Assembly: GCF_017315985.1 (NCBI RefSeq)
Contig: NZ_JAFLVR010000031.1
Coordinates: 1-64,000 of the forward strand
Length of the DNA: 64,000 bases
Origin: Candidatus Enterococcus murrayae
Lineage (GTDB): Bacteria; Bacillota; Bacilli; Lactobacillales; Enterococcaceae
Direction of reading: 5' to 3'
The position numbers and the translations under genes were made by a program. Shown here piece after piece: positions 35,031-42,233 of this stretch; the stretch's first letter is position 1; every line of letters starts with the position of its first letter. Under the pieces are notes generated by a model. It was not told the origin of the DNA and did no database searches. It saw only the letters and a program-made list of their open reading frames with translations.

Positions 35031-35702
35031 TTATGGGACAATGTATCCTTGTCCGACCTTCGTTTGAATGTAATCATCAATTCCAGCTTGTTCGATCTTC
35101 CGACGCAGACGATTGATATTAACGGTCAGTGTATTGTCATCAACAAAGCGTTCATCATCCCATAAAGCCCGCAACAATTTATCTCGACTTAATATTTTTC
35201 CATGCTGCTTCATTAGAATAAAGAGCAGACGGTATTCATTTTTACTAAGATCGACAACTTCATCCTGAATAGTCATACTGCTGTTGTCAATATTCAAGGT
35301 GATGCCATTGTGCTCTAATTCCTCACCGCTTTCAGCATAGTTATAAGAGCGGCGCAACAGTGCATTGATCTTTGCAACTAAAATATCCACTTGAAACGGC
35401 TTGGTAATATAATCGTCTGCTCCCATGTTCATCGCCATGATTTGATCCATGTTCGTATTCCGGGAAGAAATAAAAATAATCGGAACCTTAGAGACTTCAC
35501 GAATTTTTTGACACCAATAGTACCCATCGTAAACCGGCAAATTAATATCCAATAACACCAGCTGTGGAGTGATCTGCTCAAATTCCTCAAACACGCTGTT
35601 GAAGTCCGTTGTTTGATAAACATCAAATCTCCATTTGGTTAGTTCCTCACCGATCAATTGGCGAATCACCGCTTCATCTTCCACGATCATGATTTTTGCC
35701 AT
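35031..35702 (-). CDS. OmpR-family response regulator (BceR-like)
   Basis: 223 residues: receiver domain with acidic pocket (VEDEA), phospho-acceptor D52 in VLLDINLPVYDGYYWC, conserved T/S and K (IFISSRNTN, YITKPF), and a C-terminal winged helix with LSKNEYRLLFILMKQHGKILSRDKLLRALWDDERFVDDNTLTVNINRLRRKI. The spelling DINLPVYDGY..C is typical of BceR/YxdJ regulators. It heads a two-gene operon with the kinase. Its targets are probably ABC exporters for bacitracin-like or cationic peptides, by family analogy. Confidence 0.9.
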   Translation of the reverse strand: MAKIMIVEDEAVIRQLIGEELTKWRFDVYQTTDFNSVFEEFEQITPQLVLLDINLPVYDGYYWCQKIREVSKVPIIFISSRNTNMDQIMAMNMGADDYITKPFQVDILVAKINALLRRSYNYAESGEELEHNGITLNIDNSSMTIQDEVVDLSKNEYRLLFILMKQHGKILSRDKLLRALWDDERFVDDNTLTVNINRLRRKIEQAGIDDYIQTKVGQGYIVP

Positions 35703-35772
35703 TCTATTCCCCCGCTTTCTGTTTCCATCATATCAAAGAACAGAAAAAAAATGAAAGACGATCCTTTTTAAA

Positions 35773-36126
35773 TTAATTTTTCGTAAAATCAATAAAACCT
35801 AAATTATCATCGATCATTCCGCCTTCGCCTGATAAACTAAACGTACTCAAACGCGGATTAAACTTGATTGTCATCTCTTCCTGCAGGTCTTCCTTTGAAT
35901 ATCCTTTGATCCAAAAATCACCGATCTCTGATTGAATTTTTTCATCATACGTACTCTTTTCCATTTCCGCCGAAATGATATTGATAGAAAATTGCGTCTG
36001 CATATGAATCATCGCATGCTGCGAATACGGTCCTACACCATCTTCAAAAGTTAATAGTAAAATTTTGTCCGCATTTAAGTGTGCAGAAATTTTTTCTTTG
36101 GCTGTATCATCAAGTGTAATGTGCAT
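35773..36126 (-). CDS. HesB/IscA-fold protein lacking cysteines (iron-sulfur biosynthesis-like)
   Basis: 117 residues from the ATG at 36126 with GGAGAGAG upstream. The pattern MHITLDDTAKEKISAHLNADK and FEDGVGPYSQHA, followed by beta-strands, resembles the Firmicute YneR/HesB-like family in the Fe-S_biosyn clan. It contains no cysteine at all, so it cannot hold a cluster as A-type carriers do. The function is thus unknown, and the common automatic label as Fe-S assembly protein should be taken with care. It stands between the two-component regulator and a repeat copy, with no operon partner evident. Confidence 0.75.
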   Translation of the reverse strand: MHITLDDTAKEKISAHLNADKILLLTFEDGVGPYSQHAMIHMQTQFSINIISAEMEKSTYDEKIQSEIGDFWIKGYSKEDLQEEMTIKFNPRLSTFSLSGEGGMIDDNLGFIDFTKN

Positions 36127-36194
36127 AATTCTCTCTCCTATTCTGGAATCTTTAGTCTTATCTTTTAGTCGCATTCAGTCGCTAGGCTGTCACC

Positions 36195-36284
36195 TCGCGA
36201 AAAGTTGAACTCGCAGCTAACTCCTTTGCGATGAATACATTTTTCTAATCACGCCAAAGCGGGAAGAAAAACTGGCAAAGCCCC
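36195..36284 (+). repeat. Intergenic repeat element, copy C
   Basis: Contains CTAATCACGC-C-AAAGCGGGAA and AACTGGCAAAGC (shared with copy A) and the left-hand TCGCAGCTAACTCC (shared with copy B as GCAGCTAGCTC). About 35 bp present between these parts in A and B are missing here. Its right end runs into the phosphomutase terminator. Confidence 0.6.
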
Positions 36285-36322
36285 TTCATCTGACTCTAAT
36301 CATCAGACGAAGGGGCCTTTTT
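36276..36322 (-). terminator. Intrinsic terminator of the phosphohexomutase gene
   Basis: CCCCTTCATCTGA pairs with TCAGACGAAGGGG (one G-T pair) around a 9-nt loop. The stronger T run is on the plus strand; on the minus strand it continues GGGGCTTTGCC then TTTTT, so it is usable in both directions. Confidence 0.75.
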
Positions 36323-36333
36323 TGCAAGTAATC

Positions 36334-37824
36334 TTACTTATTCAATTGTTGATCCAGCTTCGTTAAATCAAGCTGTGTGTCTTGTGCTAAAATTTCACGA
36401 AAGATCGGTAATTGCTTTTGAATTTGATCGGCTTGATCATTCTCCACCTGCATTACCAGTAATGGTTCATGCAGACTCAAGCGTAATAGCATCCAACCTT
36501 TTCCAAACGGCTCAGTGACAGAAAAGCGTACGCCCTCCTGGTTTTCAGAATTTTCCGCAAAGCCTGCTTGCTTTGGCAGCTCCGCACGGAATTTCTCGAT
36601 CATCCGTTGGCCAGCTTCTTTATAATCCTCGCCGCTGATCGTGTAACGAATCTCCAAGGTTTCCACCGGCTGTTCCAGCTCAGCCATCAAATCGGTCAAC
36701 TCACGATTTTCTTCTTGTAATTTCGGCAGAAGCATCAGTACCTTCGCAATCACATATGCACCATCATCTAAGAAATAGTTCTCTTTAAAAGCTGCGTGAG
36801 AGCTGGTCTCAATCGCTAGCTGACAATCAATGCCGTTTTCATTTAGCTCAATCGCTTTATTGATAACATTCCGATAGCCGGAGATGTAACGATATTGCTT
36901 GCCGCCTTTTTCTTCAATAAAGTTTTTCAAATGATCGGAGGTCGGTGAGTTGGTCACGATCGTACTGCCCGGATGTTCCTGTAGGACGATTGCGGATAAA
37001 ACAGCGATCAAATTATTGCGATTGATCATTTGTCCATCTTTTGAAACAATCGCTGAACGATCGACATCCGTATCAAAAATCACACCGAGATCGGCTTGAT
37101 TAGCCAGCACAGCCTGTTTGATACTCGCCATCGCTTCTTTATTATCAGGATTCGGAATATGATTAGGAAAATGGCCGTCAGGTTCTAAAAACTGTGAGCC
37201 GTTTGTATCAGCACCAAGGACAGCCAGTACTTTATCAGCAAAATAGCCTCCAGCACCGTTCCCAGCATCCACAACGATTTTTAGGCCCTTCAATGGTTGT
37301 TCACTGCCGCTCTGTTGGATTTTTTCAACAAGATCCGCCGCGTAACGAGACAGCAGATCCGCTTTCTTAACACTTCCAACCGCTGTTTCACCTGCGTCTG
37401 TATGGGTCAAAATGTATGCGATATCACTTTTCTCCGCACCGCCGGTTTGACTGAAAATCTTGATGCCGTTGAAATAGAATGGCAAATGGCTAGCCGTCAG
37501 CATGATTCCGGCATCGCAGGCGAATTCCTCAAATTGAGTTGCCATAAATAAAGCAGGTGTTGTTGCTAGCCCAAAATCCAAGACCTCACAACCAGCCGCT
37601 TCAAAAACTGTGATCATCGCACCCTTTAACTCTGGTCCAGTTAAACGACTGTCATGCCCGATCCCAATTTTAAATGGCCGTTTTACCCCTTTATCTGCCA
37701 GCCAATTAAGAATGCCCTTCGCAATCAGCTGTGCTTCCTCAGTACCTAAGTTTTTTACTTTATCCTCAGCGTTGATAGCGATTCCACGAATATCTGAACC
37801 ATTTTGCAATTTTGTTAACTCCAT
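36334..37824 (-). CDS. manB: Phosphomannomutase/phosphoglucomutase family protein
   Basis: 496 residues from the ATG at 37824 with GGAGG 9 nt upstream. Alpha-D-phosphohexomutases convert hexose 6-phosphates and 1-phosphates for sugar-nucleotide synthesis. The phosphoserine loop is TASHLPFYFNG (S112; usually TASHNP), the Mg loop is FDTDVDRSAIV with all three Asp, and the sugar loop reads ETSSHAAF where ETSGH or EGSGH is usual. The C-terminal domain with the phosphate-binding part (VTEPFGKGWMLLRLS) is complete. Substitutions at the N of TASHNP and G of SGH set a subfamily; the choice of mannose or glucose cannot be read. Monocistronic. Confidence 0.87.
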   Translation of the reverse strand: MELTKLQNGSDIRGIAINAEDKVKNLGTEEAQLIAKGILNWLADKGVKRPFKIGIGHDSRLTGPELKGAMITVFEAAGCEVLDFGLATTPALFMATQFEEFACDAGIMLTASHLPFYFNGIKIFSQTGGAEKSDIAYILTHTDAGETAVGSVKKADLLSRYAADLVEKIQQSGSEQPLKGLKIVVDAGNGAGGYFADKVLAVLGADTNGSQFLEPDGHFPNHIPNPDNKEAMASIKQAVLANQADLGVIFDTDVDRSAIVSKDGQMINRNNLIAVLSAIVLQEHPGSTIVTNSPTSDHLKNFIEEKGGKQYRYISGYRNVINKAIELNENGIDCQLAIETSSHAAFKENYFLDDGAYVIAKVLMLLPKLQEENRELTDLMAELEQPVETLEIRYTISGEDYKEAGQRMIEKFRAELPKQAGFAENSENQEGVRFSVTEPFGKGWMLLRLSLHEPLLVMQVENDQADQIQKQLPIFREILAQDTQLDLTKLDQQLNK

Positions 37825-37936
37825 TGACGAAATCCTCCTCATTCATATTCTTATGCTGTATCCCCTCCAACCAAAATAGCTGTATAGCATAAAGTTGAAG
37901 CGGTACCCTTTGATCCTACTTTTAGTTCATTATACC

Positions 37937-37974
37937 AAAAATCCCGGAAAAGAAAGCCTTTTCCGGGATTTTTT
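37937..37974 (-). terminator. Intrinsic terminator of the P-type ATPase gene
   Basis: ATCCCGGAAAAG pairs with CTTTTCCGGGAT around a 5-nt loop, with T runs on both strands. A TATAAT box follows at 37929-37934 on the minus strand and may be the -10 of the phosphohexomutase promoter. Confidence 0.9.
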
Positions 37975-37999
37975 ATCAATTTAAGTAATTCTTACTCTT

Positions 38000-40420
38000 T
38001 TAAATGACACGTGATTGCGGGTTCTTTTTAGCCTGCCGCTTCTTCTGCCAGCGAATTCTCCATGTGACCAGACGATCCATTACAAAGGTCAGTCCTTTGA
38101 ATAGCCAATAAATCCCAAAGGTTAGAGGGATCACAAAAAATAAATTGCGATTCCAAAGCTTGTCAAACTCAAAGAAGGCTCTAAAGAATAGATAGCAGCT
38201 TAGATATGCCGTACTCAATAATGCAATCAGCGCTATTTTCTTCTTATCCAACGGAAAGGAGACCTTGTATAAAACAAGCAGTCCTACACAGCCCGTCAAA
38301 AAGACTGACATTGTTGATGTCGCCTGATAATCCAAATCAAACAGCACATTCGCCAATTGAATGATCATTACTGCACTGACTACTGTCAACGCTCCAGGTA
38401 AAGAGACGCGTAAAATATTATTCAAGAAATCGCCTTTGATTCGCTCATAGCTAGGCTTCAGAGCCAAGAAAAAGGAGGGAATCCCAACAGTCAACGCATT
38501 GATTGGAGTTAATTGCACCGGCTCAAAAGGATAGGGACTCGCAATAATCATAAAGATTACAGCTAATACTAGCGAATAGATTGTTTTGACCAAATACATT
38601 GATGCTACACGCTCAATATTATTGATGACGCGCCGACCTTCGTTTAAAACATTCTGCATCCGGGCAAAATCCGAATCCAGCAAGATAACATCTGATGCCG
38701 CTCTGGCTGCACTGCTCCCGTTCGCCATCGCTACACCAATATCCGCTTCACGCAAAGCCAATACATCATTAACACCATCACCAGTCATGCAAACCGTATG
38801 ATTGACCTTCAACGCTCGAATCAAGGATTGCTTTTGCTTTGGAGTGACCCGACCAAAGACAGTCGTGTGATTTGCCAAGGCGTTATAATCAATAGGCTCC
38901 TCTAAGCTAGACATATCGACAAACGCTTCAGCATTTTTTATTCCGGCTTTTTGAGCGATTTTTGACACAGTTAATGGGTGATCTCCCGATATAACTTTCA
39001 ATTCTACCTCTTGTTTAGCAAAATAGCCGAAAGTCGTCCGGGCATTCTCCCTTAAATTATCTGAGATGATCAACGTTGCAAGCAGTCGTGGTTCATAGAC
39101 TAGCTCCTCTTCTAATACTCCCGGGTATTCCACTAAAACCAGTACACGCTGCCCATCTTCCAGATATGGCTGAATCTTAAGCTGCCTTTCAGGCGACATC
39201 TCGTTGAAAATAAATTCTGGCGCACCGAATGCAAAGCTGCCTTGATCCTTAAAAGTCACACCGCTCCATTTTCGAGCAGAGGAGAATGGGACAATCTTCT
39301 CTGCTTGCCACTTATTAGTCGGCGGAAAAGCCTCCCGCAATGCTTTTGCTGTCGCATTTTGATCCTTTAAGTGATCCATCAAAGCACTCATAATCGCGTT
39401 TAGCCGATTCTCAGAAATATCCTCAAGCAGAGCCTCCTCGAATTTCAACGTCCCATCAGTGATCGTCCCAGTCTTGTCTAAACAAATCACGTCTACTCGG
39501 GCTAATGTTTCAATCGAAGGCAAGGCCTGGACCAATACTTTCTTTCGTGCTAAATTCGCCGCTCCCACTGCAAAAGCAACACTGGTCAATAGCATCAATC
39601 CTTCAGGTATCATACTGACTAACGCCGCAACTGTTCCTAGAACAGCCTGCTTGATGGAATCCGAAGCTTGATATTGACTGTAAAAAAGACCTAAACCTAC
39701 AGGAATGATCACAACCGTCAAAACCGCGATCATGCGGCTCAAAACTTTCGTCAATTCTGAATTGCCTGACTTTTTAGTTTTTGCTTCGCTGGTCAGATGC
39801 TCTGCAAAATTATCACTTCCGACAGCCGTTCCTTGATAAAAGCATTCACCCGCGGTCACGAAGCTGCCGCTGAATAACTTATCACGCATGGCTTTTTGCA
39901 CACGATCTGCCTCACCAGTCAGCAGCGACTCGTCGACTTCTACACCCTCACCAGACAATAAATTCCCATCTACAGGAACTTGATCCCCATTGCGCAAATA
40001 AAGAATATCCCCTAAGACAATCGCTTCCTGATCAATCTGCTGCAATCGACCATCTCTTAACACGACCGCTTTGGTCTTGGCTAGGACCGACAATTTGTCG
40101 ATCGTATGCTTTGCTCGTAATTCTTGGATGATCCCGATCAACGTATTGATGACTACTACGCCGAAAAATAGTGTATTCTTGGGCGAACCGACTAACAACA
40201 CCAGCAAAGCCAACACAAAGTTGAGAATATTAAAGATATTGATCGTATTTTCTTTAATAATTTCTTTGTCTGACTTTAATAGATTCTCTTCGACCTGATT
40301 GATCTGTCCTTCCTCTATTTTTCGCTGGACCTCAGCTGCTGTTAATCCCGCTAGTTCTGCAGGGATCTCCACATGATCAAAATTTTCTTCCACCGTTTGA
40401 ATGTCTTCCTTTTTCTTCAT
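38000..40420 (-). CDS. P-type cation-transporting ATPase (CtpE/Exp7-like)
   Basis: 806 residues. A full P-type pump: actuator motif TGE (168-170), membrane motif PEGL (272-275) in MIPEGLMLLTS, phosphorylation motif DKTGT with D315, and hinge MTGDGVNDVLALREADIGVAM. There is no N-terminal metal-binding Cys domain. The PEGL core and 8-10 helices point to the Ca2+/Mg2+-pump side of the superfamily, and the overall layout resembles mycobacterial CtpE and streptococcal Exp7, for which Ca2+ transport has been proposed. The ion is an inference. AGGTGA-type ribosome-binding site; monocistronic. Confidence 0.88.
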   Translation of the reverse strand: MKKKEDIQTVEENFDHVEIPAELAGLTAAEVQRKIEEGQINQVEENLLKSDKEIIKENTINIFNILNFVLALLVLLVGSPKNTLFFGVVVINTLIGIIQELRAKHTIDKLSVLAKTKAVVLRDGRLQQIDQEAIVLGDILYLRNGDQVPVDGNLLSGEGVEVDESLLTGEADRVQKAMRDKLFSGSFVTAGECFYQGTAVGSDNFAEHLTSEAKTKKSGNSELTKVLSRMIAVLTVVIIPVGLGLFYSQYQASDSIKQAVLGTVAALVSMIPEGLMLLTSVAFAVGAANLARKKVLVQALPSIETLARVDVICLDKTGTITDGTLKFEEALLEDISENRLNAIMSALMDHLKDQNATAKALREAFPPTNKWQAEKIVPFSSARKWSGVTFKDQGSFAFGAPEFIFNEMSPERQLKIQPYLEDGQRVLVLVEYPGVLEEELVYEPRLLATLIISDNLRENARTTFGYFAKQEVELKVISGDHPLTVSKIAQKAGIKNAEAFVDMSSLEEPIDYNALANHTTVFGRVTPKQKQSLIRALKVNHTVCMTGDGVNDVLALREADIGVAMANGSSAARAASDVILLDSDFARMQNVLNEGRRVINNIERVASMYLVKTIYSLVLAVIFMIIASPYPFEPVQLTPINALTVGIPSFFLALKPSYERIKGDFLNNILRVSLPGALTVVSAVMIIQLANVLFDLDYQATSTMSVFLTGCVGLLVLYKVSFPLDKKKIALIALLSTAYLSCYLFFRAFFEFDKLWNRNLFFVIPLTFGIYWLFKGLTFVMDRLVTWRIRWQKKRQAKKNPQSRVI

Positions 40421-40583
40421 CCGGTTTCACCTCATCTCATTTGTCACTAACGCTGTTTTACAGCGATAAATTATGTTATTTTCTCTATTATTATCTTAAC
40501 ACGACTTGCTTTTTAAGTCGGTATTGCGCTCTGAAAGCTGGTAGCTTTTAAACTATTTTTGAAACATTACCCTTTTCGAGAAT

Positions 40584-40608
40584 AAAAAAAGCCGCAGCAG
40601 ACTGCGAC
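40584..40608 (-). terminator. Intrinsic terminator after the GNAT pseudogene
   Basis: GTCGCAG and CTGCGGC (40591-40608) form a 7-bp stem followed on the minus strand by a seven-T run. Confidence 0.85.
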
Positions 40609-41115
40609 TTACTTTTGAACCGCATAGACATAATGCAGCATTTCTACTTCACGATAATACTTCATCACTTCCCCACGAAAAGTCATGCTATTTCTCGCTG
40701 CTACTTTTTGCGAAGCTGTATTGGTATCCCGAATAATCGAAAAAACTTCTTCGGCCTTTACTTCTTCAAAGGCATACTTTTTACAGGCTCTTGCCGCTTC
40801 GATAGCGTACCCTTTATGCCAAAATGCCCGTTGAAACAAATAACCAATTTCTAAAACCGGCTTACTGTCGAAATTCTGCCAAGTCAACCCGCATTGACCA
40901 ATCATTTCCTCTGTTTCCTTTAGTATAACCGCTCACAGACCAAAACCGTCACGGCGATAATTGGCGAGTTGTTTATCCAGCCAATCTTGAACCTCCTTAT
41001 CATCGAAGGCCCCTTCATAGGCGTACATTGTTTGATCATCCTGTAAAATTTTGCTCAATGAGCCTATATCCGATTGCTGCAGCTCACGAAGATAGAGTCT
41101 TTCCGTTTCGATCAT
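40609..41115 (-). pseudogene. GNAT acetyltransferase, interrupted by one in-frame stop
   Basis: The two halves are in the same frame, 168 codons together, the usual length of RimJ/RimL-like GNAT proteins. The first half begins MIETERLYLRELQQSDIGSL and runs to DGFGL (residues 1-60). A TGA at 40933-40935 replaces codon 61, and translation resumes AVILKETEEMIGQCGLTWQ with the acetyl-CoA site further on (FWHKGYAIEAARACKKYAF) up to the stop. Relatives read DGFGLWAV, so TGG (Trp) to TGA is the likely change. Start at 41115 with TTAGGAG upstream. Nothing else is damaged, so the lesion is recent, or a sequencing error. Confidence 0.8.
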
Positions 41116-41250
41116 CCTTGTTTGTACTCCTAACATAACCAGCTTAGCTTTGTTGACAAGCTGGCATCTATAACAAAGCGAAGTAGTCTTCTCTTTGTTC
41201 CCTATATGCTTGGCCCTCCATTCACTTAGTCGGTGAAAGGCTGGCATGAC

Positions 41251-41284
41251 AAAAAACATGCCGCAGAGAATTCACGGCATGTTT
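41251..41284 (-). terminator. Intrinsic terminator of yhaM
   Basis: ACATGCCG pairs with CGGCATGT across an 11-nt loop, followed on the minus strand by TTTTTTG. It ends the yhaO-yhaN-yhaM operon. Confidence 0.88.
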
Positions 41285-41288
41285 CGTC

Positions 41289-42233
41289 TTAAATATCTTT
41301 TGGTACATAAAAACTGCGATTATCCAATCCAAAAATGCGCTCCGTATACGTTCCCGGTTCAGCATTCTTCACAGCACTGGACATCATTTGCATCGACGCA
41401 TCGATATTATCGATTTGATGCAGGATCTCTGCTTCCATAATACGCGGGCGCACAGGTGAGCCGTACTCTAAAAGACCGTGATGCGACAATACCATGTGAC
41501 GCAAGACCACGATATCTTCATCTGCATCATTAATCTTCAATTCAGCACAGGCTTTGGTAATCTCTTCATCAACTAAAACAAGATGACCAACAAGATTTCC
41601 TACTACTGTATATTCAGTCGAGGAAGGTCCTGTCAACTCAATCACTTTCCCTAGATCATGGATGATAATGCCGGCATAAAGCAGGGAAGCATTTAATTGC
41701 GGATATTCTTTCACGATCGCCTTCCCTAAACGCAGCATCGTTAATGTATGGAAGGCCAAACCACCAGCAAAGGCATGATGATTGCGTTTAGCCGCCGGAA
41801 ACTCAAAGAATTCCTTTTGGTATTTGTTCAGCAAGAAACGAACGATCCGGTTCCAATGAGCATTGGTGATCTCGAATAATGTTTTGTTGAACTCTTCTTC
41901 CATTTCTTCACGCTTGATGGGCGCACGCTCCATATAGAGAGCAGGATCATTCGGTTCATCTGGTTTAGTGGTACGCAGATGCAGGATTTTGACCTGTGGA
42001 TTGCCTTGATACATTTCCCGCTTGCCGTTTAGCAAAACGACCTGACCCGCTTTGTAGCGTTTGATCTCTTCTTCAGAGGCATCCCAAAACTTACCATCGA
42101 TCGCTCCAGATGTATCTTGGAACGTAAAAGCGATAAATTTTTTGCCATTTTTCGCTAAGCGGACATCGGCATTTTTAATCAGCACATACATTTCAAATTG
42201 CTCATCGACTGTTAATTCTTTGATTTTTTTCAT
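41289..42233 (-). CDS. yhaM: 3'-5' exoribonuclease YhaM
   Basis: 314 residues, full length. An N-terminal OB-fold nucleic-acid domain (about 12-95; FIAFTFQDTSGAIDGKFWDAS) is followed by a metal-dependent HD domain with HHAFAGGLAFHT (about 152-163), HDLGKVIELTG and HGLLEYG. YhaM degrades RNA (and ssDNA) from the 3' end in RNA turnover. Its start overlaps the yhaN stop by 4 nt, keeping the yhaO-yhaN-yhaM order known from Bacillus. Confidence 0.95.
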   Translation of the reverse strand: MKKIKELTVDEQFEMYVLIKNADVRLAKNGKKFIAFTFQDTSGAIDGKFWDASEEEIKRYKAGQVVLLNGKREMYQGNPQVKILHLRTTKPDEPNDPALYMERAPIKREEMEEEFNKTLFEITNAHWNRIVRFLLNKYQKEFFEFPAAKRNHHAFAGGLAFHTLTMLRLGKAIVKEYPQLNASLLYAGIIIHDLGKVIELTGPSSTEYTVVGNLVGHLVLVDEEITKACAELKINDADEDIVVLRHMVLSHHGLLEYGSPVRPRIMEAEILHQIDNIDASMQMMSSAVKNAEPGTYTERIFGLDNRSFYVPKDI

